Positions 1 through 6,101 are shown, numbered from the stretch's first letter. The stretch: 7,458 nucleotides of DNA from Bacteroidota bacterium (GCA_963169595.1 CAUJFM010000148.1:1-7458); one strand, 5' to 3'. Notes: generated by a model not told the origin, from the letters alone. Numbers and translations are program-made.

Positions 1-33
1 CTCAAAGTCATTGTACAAACCCTCGTTAAATGA
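1..33 (+). CDS. 3' end of an upstream phage gene (last 10 codons)
   Basis: The frame starting at base 1 reads LKVIVQTLVK and stops at the TGA in 31-33. That stop overlaps the ATG of the next gene as ATGA, the junction type used repeatedly in this window, which suggests a real coupled gene in the same late operon. Another frame also stops just before the ATG (TAA at 27-29), but its peptide (QSHCTNPR) looks less natural. Too little is visible to name a function; by position it should be a structural or tail-assembly protein. Confidence 0.45.
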   Translation, partial: LKVIVQTLVK

Positions 34-1715
34 CCTGGATCACCGATCAGAATCTGGACCCCACGCTGCCGGACTGGGGCGAAGCCTACAAGGACCTCTG
101 CGCCATCATCAAGGCCAAGCTGCCCGAGGTCAAGCACATCGACCTGTACTACGGCCAGGACCAGGTGGTGGACCAGGACGGCAACTGGGTGCCGTTCCGG
201 GCACCGGCCATCTTCCTGCAGTTCGAGGCGGCGCAGGTGAATGACCTGGGCGATAACACCCAGCAGCTGCTGATGGACATCACCATGTACCTGTGCATGG
301 AGACGGTGCAGGACACCAACCATGGCAGCGCTGGCCAGCGCCGCGCCCTGGAGTTCGTGGGCATGCTGCGCAAGATGCACATGGTGATGCACGGTGCCGA
401 AGGCGACCACTTCAGCCCGCTGAGCCGCGTGGCACTGGCAAAGAAGGCCGATGCCCCGCCCTACATGTACATGTACGGGCAGACGTACCGCTGCGTGCTC
501 CTGGACAACAGCACCAGCAAGCAGTACGACTTCCTGGCGGCAGGCACCCTGGGCCTGGAGATCGAACCCTACAGCGCGCCACCAGTCACGGATGACCGCC
601 TGGTGGTGGTGCGCAATACGGACAACACCTACAGCGTGGAGGTGACGGCACCCGGCGAGCACCTGCTGCCCAACGTGGTGCACACGGACAGCAACGGCGC
701 ACCGCGCAAGCTGCCCGCGATGACGCCCATGATCTGCACGCCTGCGGGCCCTGCGACGCCCGGCCGCGCCATACTCTACAACAGCAACGGCGATGAGCTG
801 GACAGCGTGGATGTGCCTGCTGGCGAGGAGGTGCCTATGAGCGCTCCAGATGTGCTGGTGATGAGCACCAGCGGCCTGGTCCCTGTAGCGATGCGACCAG
901 GCGGAGATGTGTGGGCGTTGCCCAAGATCCTGCTGCGATACTACCGTGGTGGTGGCCTCTATGCCCTCCCCGCGATAGGCGTTACTGGCAATGACTCCAT
1001 CCTGGAGCTGGATGGGCTCGCATTCCAGGCTCGGCCATACCGCAATGCTCAAGGTCTGGACCTGGGCATAGAGGTGGCACTCGATGACCTGGTGAACGGC
1101 ACACTGCCGAGGGTGCCATCGGCATCGGTGCAACGCCGGGATAGCGCTGGCAATGCGATCGGCAGCCCCATCACGGCACCTCCAGGCCCGGTGGTGGATG
1201 TGCCGTGCCCGGACGGCACCATTCAACGGCAGGACAGCCAAGGCACACCGATCGGTGGCCTCATCTCCGTGCTGAGTGGAGCGTCTGGCCAGCTGGTGCT
1301 CTGCCCGGATGGCGCGGTGCGCAGCGCTGCTACATCACCCGTCTACAGCGCAGCTGTGCGCAGCAACGGCATCCTCACCCTGGCGCCGGTCCGCATCGCG
1401 CGCGGCAATGGCACCACGCAGGACGTGGAGTACCGGCCCAACACCACCTCGCCGGTCTTCACAGAGGTCAACCAGTTGGACTTTCTCTTCGATCTGGCCG
1501 ATGCCCAGACGCTTGCGTTCACCGTGGACGCCACCACGGCGGGCAACTACACCGTGCTGACCAGCGATGGCGCCAGTGGCACGCTAACCTTCAGCAAGAA
1601 CGGCGGGGCCTTCGCCGCCCTTGGGGCAGGCATCAGCCTGGCCGCTGGTGACACCATCCGGGCGCGTCGCACCACCACCACCGCATCCGGATGGGTGCGC
1701 ATCACCACAGCCTGA
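30..1715 (+). CDS. tail protein: terminator-like N-terminal domain plus repeat-rich C-terminal extension
   Basis: The protein has 561 residues. Residues about 1-180 resemble the small tail-terminator/tail-completion proteins of Bacteroidota phages, with an early stretch on input geometry (PAIFLQFE), a central segment ending in MHGAEGDHFSPLSR, and a closing beta strand. These proteins normally stop near 150-180 residues. Here the chain continues with beta-rich, Gly/Asp/Pro-rich sequence. Degenerate repeats built around DSxGxxIG and CPDG occur at about 365-430, with looser related units at about 200-280 (HTDSNGAP, YNSNGDEL). A final domain at about 435-561 (KNGGAFAALGAGISLAAGDT) looks like a tail-fibre or receptor-binding beta fold. 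The start is the ATG overlapping the preceding TGA; there is no clear Shine-Dalgarno sequence. The next gene begins 3 nt after the stop. The tail role is well supported by context; the terminator assignment and the adhesin role of the extension are inference. Confidence 0.72.
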   Translation: MTWITDQNLDPTLPDWGEAYKDLCAIIKAKLPEVKHIDLYYGQDQVVDQDGNWVPFRAPAIFLQFEAAQVNDLGDNTQQLLMDITMYLCMETVQDTNHGSAGQRRALEFVGMLRKMHMVMHGAEGDHFSPLSRVALAKKADAPPYMYMYGQTYRCVLLDNSTSKQYDFLAAGTLGLEIEPYSAPPVTDDRLVVVRNTDNTYSVEVTAPGEHLLPNVVHTDSNGAPRKLPAMTPMICTPAGPATPGRAILYNSNGDELDSVDVPAGEEVPMSAPDVLVMSTSGLVPVAMRPGGDVWALPKILLRYYRGGGLYALPAIGVTGNDSILELDGLAFQARPYRNAQGLDLGIEVALDDLVNGTLPRVPSASVQRRDSAGNAIGSPITAPPGPVVDVPCPDGTIQRQDSQGTPIGGLISVLSGASGQLVLCPDGAVRSAATSPVYSAAVRSNGILTLAPVRIARGNGTTQDVEYRPNTTSPVFTEVNQLDFLFDLADAQTLAFTVDATTAGNYTVLTSDGASGTLTFSKNGGAFAALGAGISLAAGDTIRARRTTTTASGWVRITTA

Positions 1716-1718
1716 GCA

Positions 1719-2489
1719 ATGGCCACAGCAGTGATCAAAGGCAGCATCCTCACCAGCACCCAAAGCCTTGCCGGCAACGGGGTGGATAAGTATGCCGCCA
1801 TCAACAACCCACCCTGGCAATTCAACACCCAGGGCAGCATCAGCGTATGGTTCAAGCTCACTGCCCTGCCTGCGGTGAACGGGCCGGTCATCACGGTGTA
1901 CGGCGTTGGCGATGGAGCTGCTGGAGCTACGCGACCGGTGTTCCTGTTCTGCATCACCAACCTGAGCGGCAACGTTCGGCTCCGCATCCTCAGCCGCCCA
2001 ACCGATGGAGGCGCTGGCCTGGAGCGCATCGGCACCACATCGCTTACCACTGGCGTGTGGTACCACGTGGTGTTCACGGGCAACAACACCAACAGCCGCA
2101 TCTACCTCAACGGCGTCGAAGAGGCCTACACGGTCGCCACCCTCACGGCCGGATGGTGGGGAGCGCTCACCTATGTGGGCTCCCGCCGCCATGCCATGTA
2201 TGCCCGCTGGCTGAATGGATCCTATGGCCTGCACTTCCCTGGCCGCATCGCCTCGCTGGCCGTGTGGGGCAGTGCCCTCAGCCTGGCCGAAGTGGCAGAG
2301 GTGTACCGTGGTGGCCGCACCGCCAACCTCGCCAAGGTGAGCTTCGCCAACGTGCTCAGCCTGCTGGCCTGGTACCGGCCCGGCACCGAGATGAGCCTGC
2401 CCACCCTGCGCGACTGGTATCAAGGGCAGCACATGACCACCACCAACTTCGTGGCAGGGGACATTGTAACCGATCACCCACCGCTATGA
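1719..2489 (+). CDS. LamG-like (concanavalin A fold) tail or adhesin protein
   Basis: The protein has 256 residues with the signature of a LamG/laminin-G-like jelly roll at about residues 20-205. The strands are SISVWFKL near 40, WYHVVFTGNN followed by SRIYLNGVEEAY near 115-140, YVGSR near 150, and the classic closing motif GRIASLAVWGSALSLAEVAEVY near 175-200. Such domains bind glycans or form trimeric tips, and in phages they usually sit on distal tail or receptor-binding proteins. I see no signal peptide. The C-terminal 50 residues (WYRPGTEMSLPTLRDWY) fall outside the domain and may pack against another tail protein. The ATG lies 3 nt after the preceding stop and the TGA overlaps the next ATG, so it is translated as part of the tail operon. 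The domain call is firm; the ligand is unknown. Confidence 0.82.
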   Translation: MATAVIKGSILTSTQSLAGNGVDKYAAINNPPWQFNTQGSISVWFKLTALPAVNGPVITVYGVGDGAAGATRPVFLFCITNLSGNVRLRILSRPTDGGAGLERIGTTSLTTGVWYHVVFTGNNTNSRIYLNGVEEAYTVATLTAGWWGALTYVGSRRHAMYARWLNGSYGLHFPGRIASLAVWGSALSLAEVAEVYRGGRTANLAKVSFANVLSLLAWYRPGTEMSLPTLRDWYQGQHMTTTNFVAGDIVTDHPPL

Positions 2490-2716
2490 GCACCGAGGTC
2501 TACTTCATCCGGCCCACGGCCGACGTGCCGCGGAAGGACGTGGCCGCGCCGCGCAGCCTGGAGACCCTGCGCCGCAGCCTTGACGGCGAGCTGTGCATCG
2601 TGGCCTTTGCCCAGGGCAATGAGCCCGAAGGTTGGGAGGACGGCATGACGGCGGAGGAGTGCATGGCCACGATCAACGCACCGGATGCCGTGGGCACCTG
2701 GTGGCAACCCGAGTAA
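2486..2716 (+). CDS. small acidic protein at the end of the tail operon
   Basis: This is a 76-residue protein whose ATG overlaps the LamG gene's TGA (ATGA), so it is probably translationally coupled and expressed with the tail genes. It starts MSTEVYFIRPTADVPRK, carries a middle beta-like segment (ELCIVAFAQGNEPEGWEDG), a short helix (MTAEECMATINAP) and ends in GTWWQPE. There is no membrane segment or cysteine motif. I do not recognise the family. By position it may be a tail-fibre assembly factor, a small structural subunit or a lysis accessory. It ends one base before the stop codon of the converging minus-strand operon. Confidence 0.68.
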   Translation: MSTEVYFIRPTADVPRKDVAAPRSLETLRRSLDGELCIVAFAQGNEPEGWEDGMTAEECMATINAPDAVGTWWQPE

Positions 2717-2717
2717 G

Positions 2718-2906
2718 CTACTCGCGTGCCTTCCAGACGATGTCCTCGATCGTCCGCTCGCTGAGGTCGAACTCCTCGGCCAGCTTGGATACAACGTAGG
2801 AGGCCGTGTACTTGCGGGTGCGACCTACTCGCACAGCGCGCAGGGCCTCGTAACGGGCCACGATCTTGCCGTTGCGACGTTTGATGAGCTCGGGGTTACG
2901 TGCCAT
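2718..2906 (-). CDS. small HTH DNA-binding protein (62 aa)
   Basis: The start chosen is the ATG at 2906, giving MARNPELIKRRNGKIVARYE. An in-frame ATG at 2960 would add 18 unlikely residues running back into the preceding small gene. The protein is basic at its N-terminus and ends with a helix-turn-helix-like segment at about 36-60 (SKLAEEFDLSERTIEDIVWK), much like short regulators found in Bacteroidota phages and integrative elements. It is the last gene of the minus-strand accessory operon, 10 nt after the 29-aa peptide gene. It probably binds DNA as a regulator; its target cannot be read from the sequence. Its stop lies 1 nt from the end of the opposing tail operon. Confidence 0.72.
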   Translation of the reverse strand: MARNPELIKRRNGKIVARYEALRAVRVGRTRKYTASYVVSKLAEEFDLSERTIEDIVWKARE

Positions 2907-2916
2907 GGTAAGATGG

Positions 2917-3006
2917 TCAGTAGAGGGTGCAGCCGCAGAGGACCAGCGCCGCCAGGGCAAAGACGAATGCGGCGATCGCCAGCAGTGCCAGGCGCTTATT
3001 GCTCAT
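2917..3006 (-). CDS. 29-aa hydrophobic peptide (single membrane segment)
   Basis: This very short ORF begins MSNKRLALLAIAAFVFALAA and ends in CGCTLY. After a basic start (NKR) nearly every residue is hydrophobic, giving one membrane helix. The ATG overlaps the sigma-factor TGA as ATGA, and the HTH gene begins 10 nt after its stop, so it fits the operon exactly; that fit is the main support. The LCGC near the end faintly resembles a lipobox, but only three residues would remain after cleavage. It could be a small toxin, a holin-like or regulatory membrane peptide, or a decayed remnant. Confidence 0.5.
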   Translation of the reverse strand: MSNKRLALLAIAAFVFALAALVLCGCTLY

Positions 3007-3578
3007 GGGTGCACCAGGCGTTTGCGAAGGAGCTGCCGGGCGCGGTGAACGATCACCTTGGCATTGCCAGGGCTGATCTCGAAGTGGTCGGCAACCTCCT
3101 TGATGCTCAAGCCGAGCAGCATCTGCTGCATCACAGCCCTGGCCAACGGCGGCAGGGAGGCCACGGCCATGTGCAGGCGCTCGTGGGCCTGCCTGCGCTC
3201 CAGCTGGGCATCCGGCTGGCGCTCGTCACTGGCCACCCGCAGGTCAGCGCTCTCACTGATGGTGGCGCTGGGCTTGGCCTGCCGCTGGCGAATGGCCCGG
3301 ATGCAGCAGTTGCGCGTCACCATGACCGCGTAGCCCAGGTGTTGGCCGCCGTCTGGCTCGGGCTGCAGAGGGCCATACTTGCGGAACCGTGTGATGATGC
3401 GCAGGCTTACCTCCTGGCGCACATCGGCCCGCTGGTGCGCCGGGATCGAATGGGCGTTGATGCACCACTTGATGGCGCCGTCGTAGCGGGTGAGGAAGTC
3501 CAGGGCGGCCTGGTCGGGACAGGAGCGCCCGGCCTCACCGGGCGCTCCCCGCAACATGGTACCTGATCCCGACTTCAT
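3003..3578 (-). CDS. ECF-like sigma-70 family RNA polymerase sigma factor
   Basis: The protein has 191 residues (184 if the ATG at 3557 is used). Region 2 spans about residues 28-100, with ADVRQEVSLRIITRF matching the core-binding helix and YAVMVTRNCCIRAIRQRQ matching the -10 recognition helix. Region 4 spans about 128-188, with LPPLARAVMQQMLLGLSIKE and SPGNAKVIVHRARQLL forming the -35-binding HTH. Regions 1 and 3 are missing, as in ECF sigma factors. It would redirect host RNA polymerase to a special promoter set. It lies downstream of the methylase and upstream of two tiny genes in one operon. Phage-borne ECF factors are uncommon; a late-gene activator analogous in role to Mu C is a plausible inference. 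No anti-sigma gene is recognisable, although the adjacent 29-aa membrane peptide could be considered. Confidence 0.87.
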   Translation of the reverse strand: MKSGSGTMLRGAPGEAGRSCPDQAALDFLTRYDGAIKWCINAHSIPAHQRADVRQEVSLRIITRFRKYGPLQPEPDGGQHLGYAVMVTRNCCIRAIRQRQAKPSATISESADLRVASDERQPDAQLERRQAHERLHMAVASLPPLARAVMQQMLLGLSIKEVADHFEISPGNAKVIVHRARQLLRKRLVHP

Positions 3579-3633
3579 GGATCACGAAGGTCGGATCGAC
3601 CTTGTGGGATGCAATGAACAGGGCAGTGCTCAC
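3535..3633 (-). CDS. possible 32-aa coupled peptide between methylase and sigma genes
   Basis: A GTG start overlaps the methylase stop (GTGA) and opens a frame reading VSTALFIASHKVDPTFVIHE and on to a TGA at 3535-3537, inside the start of the sigma gene. It may be a real peptide, or a short translated leader whose ribosomes re-initiate at the sigma ATG at 3557. The sequence has no recognisable domain. Support rests only on the overlap geometry. Confidence 0.28.
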   Translation of the reverse strand: MSTALFIASHKVDPTFVIHEVGIRYHVAGSAR

Positions 3634-4376
3634 TTAACGTTCGTTAGGTAAACTTCCGTTCTCTTGTTGCGCAGGTTGTGGCGCTGCCCGATGGTGACCA
3701 CCCGCAGGCCGTATTGCTTGGCCAGCTGCAGCACAACGGGGTGGTCGAACTCCGATATGCCGAAGCGCAGGCCGCTGGCCACCAGCTCGGCGAAGAGGTC
3801 GCGGGTGTCCTGCTCGCACCAGGCCGAGGCATCGTTGTAGTTGCACTTCGTGTCCAGGTACGGCGGGTCGGCATACACGAAAGCGTTGGTGCGCTCGCTC
3901 TTGCTCAGGGGTATTCGGCACAGCACCTGGCGGAAGTCGCAGTGCAGGAACTCGGTGTCGAAGAAGGCGTCCCGCGTTTGGGCGATACGGTCGTATAGCA
4001 GGCGCTTCGCGTTCTTGTTGTTCAGCTTCAGGGTCTGCGGCAGCCCGAGGAAGCCGAAGTTGCTCACCAGGAGGAAGCGCACCGCACGCCACACGGGATC
4101 GGTAGGCACCTCCTTCTTCCATGCCCGCCACAGGTCATCGTGGATGGGCGTGCTGCACCAGGCCAGCTCCAGCTCCTTGGAGCGATCCTGGATCACGCAG
4201 AACAGGTTGTAGACCTCGCTGTCCAGGTCGTTCACGATGCTGCGTGGGGCGCGCGGCTTGTTGAAGTACATGCCACCGGCGCCGAAGAAGAGCTCCACCC
4301 ACAGGGTGTGCTCGGGAATGTGCGGCAACAGCTTGGAGGCGATCCGCCTCTTGTTGCCCAGTCGTGTGAGTATCAT
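3630..4376 (-). CDS. dam: D12-class DNA adenine N6-methyltransferase (Dam family)
   Basis: The protein has 248 residues, the normal size for the Dam/D12 family, which transfers a methyl group from S-adenosylmethionine to adenine N6 in a short DNA site. All landmark motifs are in place: GNKRRIA at residues 7-13, the AdoMet-binding FFGAGG at 30-35, the acidic NDLD at 49-52 and the catalytic DPPY at 170-173. The C-terminus (LRNKRTEVYLTN) matches the family's closing segment. No restriction endonuclease gene is beside it, so it is a solitary phage methylase. It probably protects phage DNA from host restriction or controls phage promoters. GATC is the commonest target of the family but cannot be proven here. 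The ATG is preceded by two back-to-back palindromes, which may affect its translation. Confidence 0.9.
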   Translation of the reverse strand: MILTRLGNKRRIASKLLPHIPEHTLWVELFFGAGGMYFNKPRAPRSIVNDLDSEVYNLFCVIQDRSKELELAWCSTPIHDDLWRAWKKEVPTDPVWRAVRFLLVSNFGFLGLPQTLKLNNKNAKRLLYDRIAQTRDAFFDTEFLHCDFRQVLCRIPLSKSERTNAFVYADPPYLDTKCNYNDASAWCEQDTRDLFAELVASGLRFGISEFDHPVVLQLAKQYGLRVVTIGQRHNLRNKRTEVYLTNVK

Positions 4377-4410
4377 GGCCGCAAACCAGCGGCCAGCGCA
4401 GGCCCTGCGC
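4376..4410 (-). repeat. two adjacent palindromes just upstream of the methylase start
   Basis: TGGCCGC at 4376-4382 pairs with GCGGCCA at 4389-4395 (7 bp, 6-nt loop), and GCGCAGG at 4396-4402 mirrors CCTGCGC at 4404-4410 around one base. Together they fill nearly all of the 38-nt space between the preceding gene's stop and the methylase ATG, and the first stem touches the start codon. They may form mRNA hairpins limiting methylase translation, or be a protein-binding site; an attenuator is less likely because no T-run follows. Confidence 0.5.
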
Positions 4411-4414
4411 CTAA

Positions 4415-4681
4415 TCAGGTTCGCGTGGTGCGGGGTCCCTTGGGGCCGGGCTTGTTGCGTCGAATACCGCCCTTCCTTGCAACGATTGGATTGAGCTTAA
4501 ACGGCACTCGCCTCAACTCAAAAGCGTAGTGTTCAAACACACCGTCCTTGCATCGGTTGTAGATGTGGTATCGAGGATACGCTGGATAAGCATTGCAGAA
4601 CGCCGTAAGGCTGGACCACGCCTCCCACTCGTTCTTCTTCTTCCACCGGACTACGATCACGCTCTTCCTCTCCCGCGCCAT
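4415..4681 (-). CDS. small basic phage protein, possibly DNA-binding (88 aa)
   Basis: The start chosen is the ATG at 4681 (MARERKSVIVVRWKKK); in-frame ATGs at 4729 and 4768 would add 16 or 29 residues. The protein has a strand-like start, a central aromatic segment (WSSLTAFCNAYPAYPRYHIY), and a very basic Gly/Pro-rich tail (RRNKPGPKGPR) that recalls AT-hook-like DNA-binding tails without being a true AT hook. Similar short proteins occur in Bacteroidota phages, but I cannot name a function. It is the first gene of the minus-strand operon, 38 nt upstream of the methylase. Its DNA is visibly less GC-rich than its neighbours, suggesting separate acquisition. I see no consensus promoter in the 4682-4814 divergent gap. 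Confidence 0.6.
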   Translation of the reverse strand: MARERKSVIVVRWKKKNEWEAWSSLTAFCNAYPAYPRYHIYNRCKDGVFEHYAFELRRVPFKLNPIVARKGGIRRNKPGPKGPRTTRT

Positions 4682-4814
4682 GCGGCGTGATACGTGGCGC
4701 CCATGGTGCGGGTTGCGCCATGATGCCATCACGACCTTGCCACGCTGGCCTCGGATTAATGGCAGCACATATTGAGCGATCCTTCTACATTAGCGATATA
4801 AGAAACCCCATACC

Positions 4815-5474
4815 ATGGAAGAGACACAAGGGACGAAGTGGTATGATCGCACCTGGCTGGTCATACTGCTGTGCATCACCATTTTCCCCGTCGGCCTGTA
4901 CGCGCTTTGGAAGAACCGCAGCATAGCGATCGGATGGAAGTTGGGATATACCGCGCTGCTGGCCTTGGCCCTGTTCATACCGCGCGCCGAACCGAAAACA
5001 ACCGAACCGAATCCTGCCGATGAGCCGCCTCCAACAGCTTCGGCAGCAGAGGCAAAGCCCGAACTTACCCAACACCAGAAGGACAGCGTTGCAAAGGCGG
5101 AGAAGGTGGCGGAACTGGAGGCCCGCAAGAAGAACACCGTTACAGCCGAGAACCTCGTACAGCACTACGTGAACAATGAAGTCCGGGCTGATGGCATCTT
5201 CAAGGACAAGACGTTCTATGTGGAAGGCGTCATCGCTGACATCGGCAAGGACATCATGAACAACATCTACGTGACGTTGGATGGACCAAGCGGCGACTTC
5301 CGCAAGGTGCAGTGCTTCTTCAATGACGCGGACATGGCTGCACAGCTGGACAAAGGCTACACAGTGGCCTTTGAAGGCCGATGTAGCGGCCTGATGATGA
5401 ATGTGCTGATGAAGGACTGCCAACTGGTGAAAGGCACGTGGGCACTGGAGGAAGAGCTCAAGGCGCTACCCTGA
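4815..5474 (+). CDS. membrane-anchored OB-fold protein (tRNA_anti-like)
   Basis: The protein has 219 residues. Two hydrophobic segments lie at 14-32 (WLVILLCITIFPVGLYALW) and about 39-55 (IGWKLGYTALLALALFI). A Pro/Thr/Glu linker and a charged helix (KDSVAKAEKVAELEARKK) follow at about 57-106. The C-terminal domain, about 107-212, has the pattern of the tRNA_anti-like OB fold: VTAENLVQHYVNNEVRADGI, then FYVEGVIADIG, VQCFF and a final MKDCQLVKG. Such domains are common in Bacteroidota proteins of unknown role. As a stand-alone gene with its own terminator between the accessory operon and the immunity region, it looks like a moron, a lysogenic-conversion or superinfection-exclusion candidate; that is inference. 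The domain assignment itself is good. Confidence 0.8.
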   Translation: MEETQGTKWYDRTWLVILLCITIFPVGLYALWKNRSIAIGWKLGYTALLALALFIPRAEPKTTEPNPADEPPPTASAAEAKPELTQHQKDSVAKAEKVAELEARKKNTVTAENLVQHYVNNEVRADGIFKDKTFYVEGVIADIGKDIMNNIYVTLDGPSGDFRKVQCFFNDADMAAQLDKGYTVAFEGRCSGLMMNVLMKDCQLVKGTWALEEELKALP

Positions 5475-5490
5475 TCGAAATAACCTAACG

Positions 5491-5528
5491 AATGAACGAA
5501 GCCCCGCTTATGTCGGGGCTTCGTCATT
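5491..5528. terminator. strong symmetrical intrinsic terminator
   Basis: ACGAAGCCCCG at 5496-5506 pairs perfectly with CGGGGCTTCGT at 5514-5524 across a 7-nt loop. An alternative with one bulged A extends the stem through AATGA/TCATT. It sits 17-22 nt after the stop of the OB-fold gene. The T-run is short in both directions, so it is an imperfect but very stable terminator or transcript 3' end. Confidence 0.8.
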
Positions 5529-5558
5529 TATGAGGAGCCCAGGTCTGCCAGACGAGAG

Positions 5559-5642
5559 CTACCGTCGGCTTTTCCCCTTGGAGGTGGCGACATAGTAGAG
5601 CAGTGCAATGCAGAAGGCCAGGTACAGTATGATGTTGCTCAT
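5559..5642 (-). CDS. possible 27-aa membrane peptide
   Basis: ATG at 5642 opens MSNIILYLAFCIALLYYVAT followed by SKGKSRR and a TAG. It has one hydrophobic helix and a basic tail, the usual form of small inner-membrane peptides with the C-terminus inside. It stands alone, close to the terminator of the converging OB-fold gene, and has no obvious promoter. It starts with MSN, like the 29-aa peptide at 2917-3006, though the two are not clearly related. Confidence 0.35.
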   Translation of the reverse strand: MSNIILYLAFCIALLYYVATSKGKSRR

Positions 5643-5687
5643 GATGCAGCCCGTTGATTTAGGGCGGCGCAAGAAGGAACCGGTGCG

Positions 5688-5861
5688 ATGGGGGAAAAAG
5701 GACAGTCGCACCAGCTCGTGATGCACGGCTTATTTTCTCCCAATGGGATCACGTACAAGGCAGCCGCTTTGCGGCACCTGGTTCAATGGGCCTTCAACCG
5801 CGGTCTAACGGGTGTTCCTACGCCGCTTACGCCTGCGCTGCCTGCGACGGCAGTGGCATAG
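5688..5861 (+). CDS. possible 57-aa protein of unknown function
   Basis: ATG at 5688 is preceded by AAGGAA with 8 nt between, one of the few Shine-Dalgarno-like sequences here. The protein starts MGEKGQSHQLVMHGLF, has a plausible helix (YKAAALRHLVQWAFNRGL) and a low-complexity Pro/Ala/Thr end. I do not recognise it. It overlaps the 38-aa ORF on the other strand, so at most one of the two is likely real. The start codon lies at the edge of an inverted repeat (GGTGCGA at 5682-5688, TCGCACC at 5706-5712). Confidence 0.32.
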   Translation: MGEKGQSHQLVMHGLFSPNGITYKAAALRHLVQWAFNRGLTGVPTPLTPALPATAVA

Positions 5862-5921
5862 GCGCAGTAGCAGGAGGGTGAGGAACAGAAGCGCGTCAAG
5901 GGTGTGGATGTTGTCTATCAT
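5805..5921 (-). CDS. possible 38-aa membrane peptide with arginine-rich tail
   Basis: ATG at 5921 opens MIDNIHTLDALLFLTLLLLR, then CHCRRRQRRRKRRRNTR and a stop. It has a leucine-rich membrane-spanning or amphipathic segment followed by a tail with 10 arginines and one lysine in its last 14 residues. It could be a small toxin-like or membrane-anchored nucleic-acid-binding peptide. It could also be a chance ORF in GC-rich DNA, where CGN runs are common. Confidence 0.3.
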   Translation of the reverse strand: MIDNIHTLDALLFLTLLLLRLCHCRRRQRRRKRRRNTR

Positions 5922-6073
5922 CGGGGCCGAAGCTCCCGAGGCCTCACCACGGGAAAAACGACACCCCTACTTCAGAGGAGGCACATAGCGCCCCCTGAGC
6001 CTACCCCACAGCCATCTGCAACACCACCACAAGGCCGCGCCAATGGAGGGCAGCAGGGAGAATACAGTTCTCG

Positions 6074-6101
6074 CACGTGGGTGGTGTCCCATACCCATGT
6101 G
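6074..6101. repeat. imperfect inverted repeat beside the third T-rich repeat
   Basis: CACGTGGGT at 6074-6082 mirrors ACCCATGTG at 6093-6101 with one mismatch (a G-U pair in RNA) and a 10-nt loop. It lies 46 nt beyond the repressor stop. No T-run follows on either strand, so it is a poor intrinsic terminator; a protein-binding site is as likely. Confidence 0.4.

Noticed and set aside
1584..2477. 297-codon minus-strand frame opposite the LamG gene
   Set aside because: The LamG signature is on the plus strand, in an operon with tight junctions; the reverse frame is rich in Gly/Ala/His without recognisable structure.
30..2489. Possible diversity-generating retroelement target in the tail genes
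   Set aside because: Some Bacteroides transposable phages carry one, but I see no reverse transcriptase, no template repeat and no C-type-lectin variable region here; the lectin-like domain is LamG.
2685..3566. 293-codon plus-strand frame opposite the sigma factor
   Set aside because: The minus strand carries clear sigma region 2 and 4 motifs; the long plus-strand frame is a shadow caused by high GC and has no domain-like pattern.
4682..4814. Divergent promoters between the small basic gene and the OB-fold gene
   Set aside because: Near matches such as TACATTAG (4786-4793) have the wrong spacing to any TTG (only 11 nt). Promoters must exist here, but I cannot place them with confidence.
3640..5492. 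TTCGTTAGG at 3640-3648 and its reverse complement CCTAACGAA at 5484-5492, possibly bounding a mobile cassette
   Set aside because: Only 9 bases match exactly. In a 7.5-kb window about a hundred such 9-mer pairs are expected by chance, and the left copy lies in methylase coding sequence.
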